Shown here one piece after another: positions 57,984 through 64,000 of a DNA stretch of 64,000 bases. The position numbers were made by a program, and so were the translations under genes. Below the pieces are notes generated by a model. It saw only the letters and a program-made list of their open reading frames with translations. It ran no database searches and was not told the DNA's origin. The stretch spans positions 682,001 through 746,000 of the forward strand of contig NZ_CP114288.1 in the NCBI RefSeq assembly GCF_027111335.1, written 5' to 3'. The DNA comes from Flavobacterium aquiphilum (lineage in GTDB: Bacteria; Bacteroidota; Bacteroidia; Flavobacteriales; Flavobacteriaceae). The first letter of the stretch is position 1, and each line of letters begins with the position of its first letter.

Positions 57984-59096
57984 TTATGTTAAATCTGCTA
58001 ATTCGGTTCCTATTAAACTGCCAATTGCTACTCCCATTCCGCCAAGGCGAACGCCACAATACACGTTTTCAGAGAGTTGAGAAACAATCGGTTTTTTGCT
58101 GTTTCCAATGCCCATAATCCCACTCCAGCGGTGTTCAATTCGGACATACTGATTGGGCAAAATTACTTTTTTTAATAAGTCTTCCAATTTTTTTTGCACA
58201 ATTTCTGTCTCACCAAATTCGGTTGTTGTTTCGGTTTCAAAGTCTAAATTCCTGCCGCCTCCAAGAAGAATTCGGTTATCAATATTCCTGAAATAATAAT
58301 AACCTCTGTCCAAATGGAAAGTTCCTTTTATGTCCAGATTTGGGATGGGTTCTGTAATTAAAACCTGTGCCCTTGCTGGTTTTACACCGCCTTTGGTTAG
58401 TGAATTGGAAAAGCCATTGGTTGCAAATAATAATTTTTTGGTAGTAAAACTAAAATCGCCCAGTGCTACTTCAACGCAATTTTCGTTATCAAAAAAAGAG
58501 GTAACGGTTTGCTGGTTCAGTATTAAAATATCTTTCTCAACTGCTTTTTTCAGAAGTGCCTGCATCATGTTTCCAGTATCTATTTGGGCTTCAAAAGGAT
58601 TGAAAATCAAATATTCGTTAACGTCTCCAAAACCAAAACGATCTACTTCTTTGGCAAATACATCGCTTTTGAACATTGGTTTTAAGATTTCATTGATGAA
58701 AGGCAACTTATTTAAACATTCAGAAAAACTGCTGTCGTCGTCATTCAAAAATAATTCATAGCCGCCGTATGGTTTGAAATCGATGGTGCTGTCGCCAAGG
58801 TGTTTTCTCAATAGTTGAAGCCCATTCCATCTTTTATGGATGAGTTGGATAACGTCTTCCTCGGTATGTGTTTTTAAATCTTCGATGATTTCAGAAATAC
58901 TCCCAAAGCAGGCAAATCCGGCATTTTTGGTGCTGGCTCCTTGTGGTAACATTCCTTTTTCGAGTATAAGTATTTTGCTGTCAGGGTATTTTTCGCGTAA
59001 GCGTAAGCCTGTATGCAAACCTACGATTCCGCTTCCTACGATGGTGAAATCAATATTTGTAAACCAATTTTTTAATTCCCAATAGCTTAGCTGCAT
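57984..59096 (-). CDS. FAD-dependent oxidoreductase (DAO family)
   Basis: This 370-residue protein of the D-amino acid oxidase/glycine oxidase family has the FAD-binding VGSGIVGLHTGLRLRE (about 20-35), GASTKNAGFACFG and a C-terminal GVRLGGMGVAIGSLIG. The family oxidises amines or amino acids; the substrate here is not defined. It lies directly upstream of mtgA on the same strand, which might hint at cell-wall amino acid metabolism, but that is speculative. Confidence 0.88.
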   Translation of the reverse strand: MQLSYWELKNWFTNIDFTIVGSGIVGLHTGLRLREKYPDSKILILEKGMLPQGASTKNAGFACFGSISEIIEDLKTHTEEDVIQLIHKRWNGLQLLRKHLGDSTIDFKPYGGYELFLNDDDSSFSECLNKLPFINEILKPMFKSDVFAKEVDRFGFGDVNEYLIFNPFEAQIDTGNMMQALLKKAVEKDILILNQQTVTSFFDNENCVEVALGDFSFTTKKLLFATNGFSNSLTKGGVKPARAQVLITEPIPNLDIKGTFHLDRGYYYFRNIDNRILLGGGRNLDFETETTTEFGETEIVQKKLEDLLKKVILPNQYVRIEHRWSGIMGIGNSKKPIVSQLSENVYCGVRLGGMGVAIGSLIGTELADLT

Positions 59097-59325
59097 TTGA
59101 CCTTTTTTTTATAAAATTAAATAAAATTTCCAGTTTTTGACTCTTACGTTTTGGTAATGTTGGGTGTAAAAATATTTTTTAGGTAATGTGTGTATTAATG
59201 TTGAAAATATAAGGCTTTGGCATCATAATTGTGCATTAAAAATAGATTTGAAAAAGCAGTCATGTGCTTTGAATATGGGTAAAAAACGCTGCGGAAAGTC
59301 TAATAGTAAAATTAAATGAACAGTT

Positions 59326-59739
59326 ATGTTTGAAAATATTGATGAACTTATTGAAGTAAATTTAAAACTGTTATTTGCATCAAAATCTCAATTTATGATG
59401 CGAATTAATTTCAAGGATGAATACGGTTTTAATTTAAAAAATTCGAAAGTGTTTGCCGAAATTTTAGAGCATAAAGGACTTATTGTATTAGAAAAAACTC
59501 AAGGATTCCGTTGTGATTTAACTGATGTTGGAAGGCAGATTTGCCAAAGTGGAGGTTGGATTAAGTATAAACAAACGATTGAATCTTTGACCAAATTAAA
59601 AGATTTAGATACGGTGGATTCTCAAGTTAAAATGATGGAACAATCATTAGTAAGAAAAATAATTGTGGCAAGTATCATTATGTTTACATTGTGTCTTCTC
59701 ATTACCCTGTTTGCAATTAAATTACTCAATGTTTATTAG
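59326..59739 (+). CDS. Small tail-anchored protein with winged-helix-like domain
   Basis: This 137-residue protein has about 100 polar residues and one C-terminal membrane helix (about 112-134, KIIVASIIMFTLCLLITLFA). The soluble part has a helix-helix-strand-strand pattern (FAEILEHKGLIVLEKTQGFRCDLTDVGRQI) reminiscent of a winged helix. I do not recognise the family. It stands alone; TAGATTTG at 59243-59250 could be its -7 box with a TTG 23 bases before. A DNA-binding role tethered to the membrane is possible but untested. Confidence 0.65.
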   Translation: MFENIDELIEVNLKLLFASKSQFMMRINFKDEYGFNLKNSKVFAEILEHKGLIVLEKTQGFRCDLTDVGRQICQSGGWIKYKQTIESLTKLKDLDTVDSQVKMMEQSLVRKIIVASIIMFTLCLLITLFAIKLLNVY

Positions 59740-59865
59740 TCAGGTTTAAGACTTTTTAATAAAAAAAGAATTCTCCCTTTTTAATCTTTTTTTATGATTG
59801 ACTATTTATCCTAATTGAGAATTATAGTGTTATATTTGAAATGTGAATATGTATTTTAAATAATT

Positions 59866-61767
59866 ATGAGAAAAACACTCTTTTTAATGCTAACAATGAT
59901 GAGTTTGACAGCAAGTGCCCAAAATGTAATGACACCGGAATTACTGTGGAAATTAGGGAGAATTACTCCGCTAGGAGTTTCAAAGGACGGTAAAAATGTT
60001 GTTTATAAAGTTTCGACACCTTCAGTCGAAGAAAATAAATCCAGTTCTAAATATTATAAGGTTGACATGAACTCCGGAACTGTAGCTGAAATTAAGGATA
60101 CAAAAGAAGTTTTAGCTGATAAAAATGTTTCACCTGACGGGAAATACATAGTTTACAATGAAGAGGTGAAACTTGACAATGTATTAGGAGCAGATTATTA
60201 TCCTAATTTGGACAAATCTAATGTTAAAATTTACAATGGCTTGGATTACCGTCATTGGGATACTTGGAACGAAGGGAAATTCAATCATGTTTTTTACAAA
60301 GAAAATAAAGAGGGTGCACAAGGAACTGATATTCTAAAAGGGGAACGCTTCGATAGTCCTCAAAAACCTTTCGGAGGAGACGAAGATTATAATTGGTCGC
60401 CTGATGGGAAAAGCATCGTGTATGTGTGCAAGAAAAAATCAGGTACTGAATATGCGCTTTCTACAGACACCAATATATATGAGTACAATCTTGAAACAGG
60501 TAAAACCATCAACAGAACCGAGGGGAATTTAGGGTACGATACGGCTCCACAATTTTCACCTTCAGGAGACTTGACTTGGTTGCAAATGAAGAGAGATGGA
60601 TATGAGTCCGATAAAAATGATTTGATTGTTAGTTACAAAGGTTTGAAAATAAACCTTACTGCTAATTGGGACGGAACGGTAAGTAGTTTCAAATGGAGCA
60701 ATGATGGGAAAAAGATTTATTTTGTAGCACCAATTGACGGTACATTACAGGTTTTTGAGGTTAATTTCCCTGGATTGACAAAGATTGCGATTACTGTAAA
60801 ACAAGTTACAAATGGTGATTTTGATGTACATGATTTGGTTGGTTTTTCTGGCGATGATTTGATTGTTACAAGAAACGATATGAACCATGCAGCTGAGATT
60901 TATCTATACAATTTGAAGAAAAAGACTTGGAAGCAATTGACAAATGTTAATACAGCAAGATACTCAACATTGGCATTGAGTAAAACAGAAAGACGTTATG
61001 TAACAACAACGGATGGTAAAAAAATGTTGGTTTGGGTAATCTTGCCTCCAAATTTTGATGCTTCAAAAAAATATCCAACACTTTTATATTGCCAGGGAGG
61101 ACCACAGTCTCCATTGACCCAATCGTATTCTTTCCGTTGGAATTTCCAGTTAATGGCCGCTAACGGATATGTTGTGGTTGCGCCTAACCGTCGTGGAATG
61201 CAAGGGCATGGTGTAGAATGGAATGAACAAATTAGTAAAGATTGGGGCGGACAAGTGATGGACGATTATCTTTCGGCTATTGATGATGTGGCCAAAGAAA
61301 GTTATGTAGATAAAAGTCGTTTGGGCTGTGTTGGTGCAAGTTATGGTGGTTATTCTGTGTTTTATTTGGCTGGAATTCATAACAACCGTTTCAAAACATT
61401 TATTGCCCACGATGGAGTTTTCAATACCCAAAGTATGTTCGGGACTACTGAAGAAGTTTTCTTCAACTACTGGGATTTTGGTGGGGCTTATTGGGAGAAA
61501 GACAATGCTGTGGCTCAAAAAGCATACACAAAATTCAATCCTATAAATTATGTTCAAAATTGGAATAAGCCTATTTTGATTATTCAGGGAGGAATTGATT
61601 TCAGGGTGCCAATTGGTCAAGCTCAAGAAGCTTTTCAGGCAGCGCAAATACGTGGTTTAAAAAGCCGATTATTATATTTCCCTGAAGAGAATCACTGGGT
61701 GTTAAAACCACAAAATGCTCAGATTTGGCAAAATGAGTTTTTTAAATGGCTTAAAGAAACCTTGTAG
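59866..61767 (+). CDS. S9 family prolyl oligopeptidase / dipeptidyl peptidase
   Basis: This 633-residue serine peptidase has a signal peptide (1-19), an N-terminal beta-propeller (about 25-370) and a C-terminal alpha/beta-hydrolase domain. The triad is Ser492 in GASYGGYS, Asp578 in GGIDFRVP and His610 in EENHWV. The domain order matches dipeptidyl-peptidase/acylaminoacyl-peptidase types in S9, which act on short peptides in the periplasm. A C1 peptidase follows on the same strand. Confidence 0.93.
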   Translation: MRKTLFLMLTMMSLTASAQNVMTPELLWKLGRITPLGVSKDGKNVVYKVSTPSVEENKSSSKYYKVDMNSGTVAEIKDTKEVLADKNVSPDGKYIVYNEEVKLDNVLGADYYPNLDKSNVKIYNGLDYRHWDTWNEGKFNHVFYKENKEGAQGTDILKGERFDSPQKPFGGDEDYNWSPDGKSIVYVCKKKSGTEYALSTDTNIYEYNLETGKTINRTEGNLGYDTAPQFSPSGDLTWLQMKRDGYESDKNDLIVSYKGLKINLTANWDGTVSSFKWSNDGKKIYFVAPIDGTLQVFEVNFPGLTKIAITVKQVTNGDFDVHDLVGFSGDDLIVTRNDMNHAAEIYLYNLKKKTWKQLTNVNTARYSTLALSKTERRYVTTTDGKKMLVWVILPPNFDASKKYPTLLYCQGGPQSPLTQSYSFRWNFQLMAANGYVVVAPNRRGMQGHGVEWNEQISKDWGGQVMDDYLSAIDDVAKESYVDKSRLGCVGASYGGYSVFYLAGIHNNRFKTFIAHDGVFNTQSMFGTTEEVFFNYWDFGGAYWEKDNAVAQKAYTKFNPINYVQNWNKPILIIQGGIDFRVPIGQAQEAFQAAQIRGLKSRLLYFPEENHWVLKPQNAQIWQNEFFKWLKETL

Positions 61768-61800
61768 ATTGTAATTTAATTAATAATTTAGTAACGATAA

Positions 61801-61827
61801 TGTAACAATATTTTGGTTTTTGTTACA
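61801..61827. promoter_or_regulatory. Inverted repeat TGTAACAA / TTGTTACA
   Basis: Perfect 8-bp arms (61801-61808 and 61820-61827) with an 11-base spacer lie 29 bases before the C1 peptidase start. It may be an operator or a weak terminator of the S9 peptidase gene; no T tract follows. Confidence 0.4.
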
Positions 61828-61855
61828 AATGTAAAAACTATAACTTATTTTAAAA

Positions 61856-63052
61856 ATGTATAAATTATCAATTAAATCACTTTTTATTGCAACAACTCTA
61901 GTGGTTGGAATGAATTCGATGACTGCTCAAGATGGGTTAGTTAACTCATTGAAAGTAAATGCCAGTGAAAAAAGCGCAGAAAGTTTCAAGTTTACTGATG
62001 TTATTAATTTGGCTAATACTTCCATTAAGAACCAAGGATCTTCGGGAACTTGTTGGAGTTATTCTACGAATTCGTTTTTAGAATCCGAGATGATCAGAAT
62101 GGGAAAACAGCCAGTTGAATTATCACAGGTTTTTTCTGCTAGAAATGCTTATGTTGAAAAAGGAAAAAATTACGTGCGCATGCATGGAGCCGTAACTTTG
62201 GGAGACGGAGGGGAATTGCATGATGTAATTAATATGTACAGAAAGTATGGAGCTGTTCCACAATCCGTTTATACAGGATTGAATTATGGTACTTCGAAAA
62301 ATAAGTTCGCTGAAATGGCTGCTTTGACTGAGGGTATGTTGGCTGCAATTGTGAAAAATCCGAATGGCGAATTAACTCCTAACTGGGAGAAAGCCTATGC
62401 TGCTGTAATCGATTCTTATTTAGGACAAGTTCCTGAGAATTTTATGTACAAAGGAAAAAGCTATACGCCACAAACTTTTGCCAAAGAAGTTGTGGGAATC
62501 AATCCGGAGGAATATGTGGAATTTGCATCTTATGCCAATGTTCCTTACTATACAAAAACGATGATGATGGTTCCGGATAACTGGTCATTTGATTTGGTTT
62601 ATAATATCAAAATGAACGATATGACGGCTATCATTGACAATGCATTGAAAAACGGTTATACTGTAGCTTGGGCATCAGATGTGAGCGAGAAAAGTTTTAG
62701 TTGGAAAAATGGATTGGCTTATGTTCCAACTAAAAAGTTTGATGAAATGACGGCCGAAGAAAAAGAAAATATGTTCAACGGACCAAAACCAGAATTGGAA
62801 ATTACCGAGGAAATTCGCCAAAAAGCATTTGACAATTACCAAACCACTGACGATCACGCAATGCATATTGTTGGTATTGCCAAAGACCAAATGGGAAAAG
62901 AGTATTATATCGTAAAAAATTCTTGGGGATCAACTAATGATTATAAAGGATATTTGTATGTGAGCAAAAATTTTGTAAAATACAAAACAACTTCATTGAT
63001 GGTAAATAAAGGAGGTCTTCCATCTGATATTGCTAAGAAAATAGGGGCTTAA
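61856..63052 (+). CDS. C1 family cysteine peptidase (PepC/bleomycin hydrolase-like)
   Basis: This 398-residue papain-fold peptidase resembles aminopeptidase C. The triad is Cys66 in SSGTCWSY, His334 in DDHAMHIVG and Asn355 in VKNSWGS. Unlike cytosolic PepC it has a signal peptide (about 1-24, ending TAQ), so it acts outside the cytoplasm. Such exported C1B peptidases are common in flavobacteria and complement the S9 peptidase just upstream in peptide breakdown. Confidence 0.92.
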   Translation: MYKLSIKSLFIATTLVVGMNSMTAQDGLVNSLKVNASEKSAESFKFTDVINLANTSIKNQGSSGTCWSYSTNSFLESEMIRMGKQPVELSQVFSARNAYVEKGKNYVRMHGAVTLGDGGELHDVINMYRKYGAVPQSVYTGLNYGTSKNKFAEMAALTEGMLAAIVKNPNGELTPNWEKAYAAVIDSYLGQVPENFMYKGKSYTPQTFAKEVVGINPEEYVEFASYANVPYYTKTMMMVPDNWSFDLVYNIKMNDMTAIIDNALKNGYTVAWASDVSEKSFSWKNGLAYVPTKKFDEMTAEEKENMFNGPKPELEITEEIRQKAFDNYQTTDDHAMHIVGIAKDQMGKEYYIVKNSWGSTNDYKGYLYVSKNFVKYKTTSLMVNKGGLPSDIAKKIGA

Positions 63053-63078
63053 TAAAATTTAAAGCTTTAATTACAAAG

Positions 63079-63110
63079 AAAACCTCACAATATTGTGAGG
63101 TTTTTATTTT
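63079..63110 (+). terminator. Terminator after the C1 peptidase
   Basis: AAAACCTCACAA and TTGTGAGGTTTT form a perfect 26-bp palindrome (63079-63104), followed by TATTTTTA. It begins 26 bases after the stop. Confidence 0.92.
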
Positions 63111-63187
63111 TAAAACTATCTGAGTTCAGGTAAAGTTTTTCAATTAAGTCTGCTGAAGATTCTAAGTTTATTCATTTTTGTAATTCT

Positions 63188-63195
63188 TATCTTTG
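63188..63195 (+). promoter_or_regulatory. -7 box before the sensor gene
   Basis: TATCTTTG fits TAnnTTTG and lies 4 bases before the ATG, suggesting a leaderless transcript. A -33 TTG at proper spacing is not seen. Confidence 0.4.
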
Positions 63196-63199
63196 AAAT

Positions 63200-64000
63200 A
63201 TGAACAGTAAAAAAAGCTATATCCCTATAAAGATATTTATCAGTTATCTAGTTTTGGCGGCACTTTTTGTAGGTGTAAGCTGGTTTCTATATTCGGAAAA
63301 CAGAGGGTTTTCTGAGACAGAGAGTAAAGTTACCAAAGAGAATAATAAGATTTTAAAAGTTAGTAATTTACTTTCTAATATATACAAAACCGAAAGTTTA
63401 GCTAGAATAACCATTCAATCAGATTCAAAGAAGGACTTTGAAAATTATATTTCCAAAACGGATTCTTTAAAGCTAGAAATCGATTCTTTAAAACTATTGG
63501 TAACAACTCAGTATCAAATTACATTGTTGGATAGTGTGAAGCTTTTGTTATCTAAAAAAACAAATAATATAAAGGATCTTAAAAGCATAAAAAATAAATC
63601 AAATGATGAAACGGCTCTCAAAAAAGCCATTAATGATTTGACAAAAATGGAATCATCGCTTAGAAAACTTCAGTTGGAAGATTTTATAAAACAACCAGCT
63701 AAATTGGGGAATTATCAGCAAAGTGTCCTTAAAAAATATGTTGCTTATTTAAACGAAAATATTCCAGATGACAGTACGAATACATTAAGTAAAAAAGAAT
63801 CGGATTCGATTATAATGGTGTCAAAAACCTTGTTGAATGAGGTCAAAAATGCAACTTTGAAGAAGAAATTCACATTAAATTTGGAAGAAAATAAGTTGCT
63901 TCAAAATGAACTTCTAATTTCAGATCAACTAAGAAAAGTCTTGAGTATTATCGAAACCGAAATAATTAGAAATACAACAAGAAACTATCAGGAAAAGGAA
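63200..64000 (+). CDS. Sensor histidine kinase-like protein, N-terminal part (3' end outside window)
   Basis: The frame is open from the ATG at 63200 to the last base of the window, giving 267 residues without a stop. It begins with a short basic stretch and one membrane helix (about residues 12-30, YLVLAALFVGVSWFLYS). A long extracytoplasmic helical region follows with heptad-like repeats (for example TDSLKLEIDSLKLLV), as in CHASE3-type four-helix sensor domains. Flavobacterial hybrid histidine kinases begin in this way, but the kinase domains would lie beyond the window, so the assignment is by resemblance only. Confidence 0.65.
   Translation, partial: MNSKKSYIPIKIFISYLVLAALFVGVSWFLYSENRGFSETESKVTKENNKILKVSNLLSNIYKTESLARITIQSDSKKDFENYISKTDSLKLEIDSLKLLVTTQYQITLLDSVKLLLSKKTNNIKDLKSIKNKSNDETALKKAINDLTKMESSLRKLQLEDFIKQPAKLGNYQQSVLKKYVAYLNENIPDDSTNTLSKKESDSIIMVSKTLLNEVKNATLKKKFTLNLEENKLLQNELLISDQLRKVLSIIETEIIRNTTRNYQEKE

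Overview
This AT-rich window looks like chromosomal DNA from a member of the Flavobacteriaceae, most likely Flavobacterium or a close relative. The evidence is a MurF-alanine racemase fusion, a mevalonate-pathway HMG-CoA synthase, an IPExxxVDY-family protein, DUF5689 and Ig-like lipoproteins, a SusB-type GH97 glucosidase, A-rich leaders in place of Shine-Dalgarno sites, and repeated promoter matches of the form TTG-N19/20-TAnnTTTG. No rRNA, tRNA, CRISPR array, prophage or complete insertion sequence was seen.

Layout. 1-7.1 kb: the end of a TonB-dependent receptor with a DUF5689 lipoprotein, facing a GH97 alpha-glucosidase and its likely membrane-bound SusR-type regulator. 7.2-11.7 kb: a reverse-strand run acpP-fabF-rnc-IPExxxVDY-pyk (fatty acid synthesis, RNA processing, glycolysis). 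11.9-16 kb: purN, rnhA, a PfkB sugar kinase and a large PurF-like amidotransferase. 16.0-16.7 kb: four copies of a 190-bp unit, each holding a promoter-like TAnnTTTG box, a 5' hairpin and a Rho-independent terminator; this reads as four tandem small-RNA genes. 16.8-28.9 kb: superoxide dismutase, AddA-like helicase-nuclease, kbl, an OmpA/thrombospondin-3 porin, AddB-like nuclease and an ABC ATPase with a tiny membrane partner. 29-36.9 kb: AIM24-like protein, aminopeptidase P, HMG-CoA synthase and the sdhCAB operon. 37-54.4 kb: mostly housekeeping genes (nitrilase, queD, lpxH, recJ, rsmI, tdk, murF-alr, mscL, asd) with a seven-heme cytochrome lipoprotein, an MFS transporter and several lipoproteins. 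54.4-64 kb: a His-rich protein with a probable metal TonB receptor, mtgA, an FAD oxidoreductase, two peptidases and the start of a sensor-kinase-like gene.

The most unusual content is non-coding or inserted. First, the tandem small-RNA array at 16034-16680. Second, a DUF559 endonuclease-like cassette inserted in frame into the AddA helicase and bounded by two inverted copies of a 30-bp GC-rich hairpin element. The same 30-bp element occurs twice more without the nuclease, once inside murF-alr in frame and once between genes. Third, two copies of a second dispersed hairpin element (17561-17710 and 39580-39664), and a shared approximately 36-bp leader directly before the starts of addA and recJ. 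These suggest that small palindromic elements are actively reshaping an otherwise ordinary core genome region. All family assignments were made by eye from the sequence; no database search was run.
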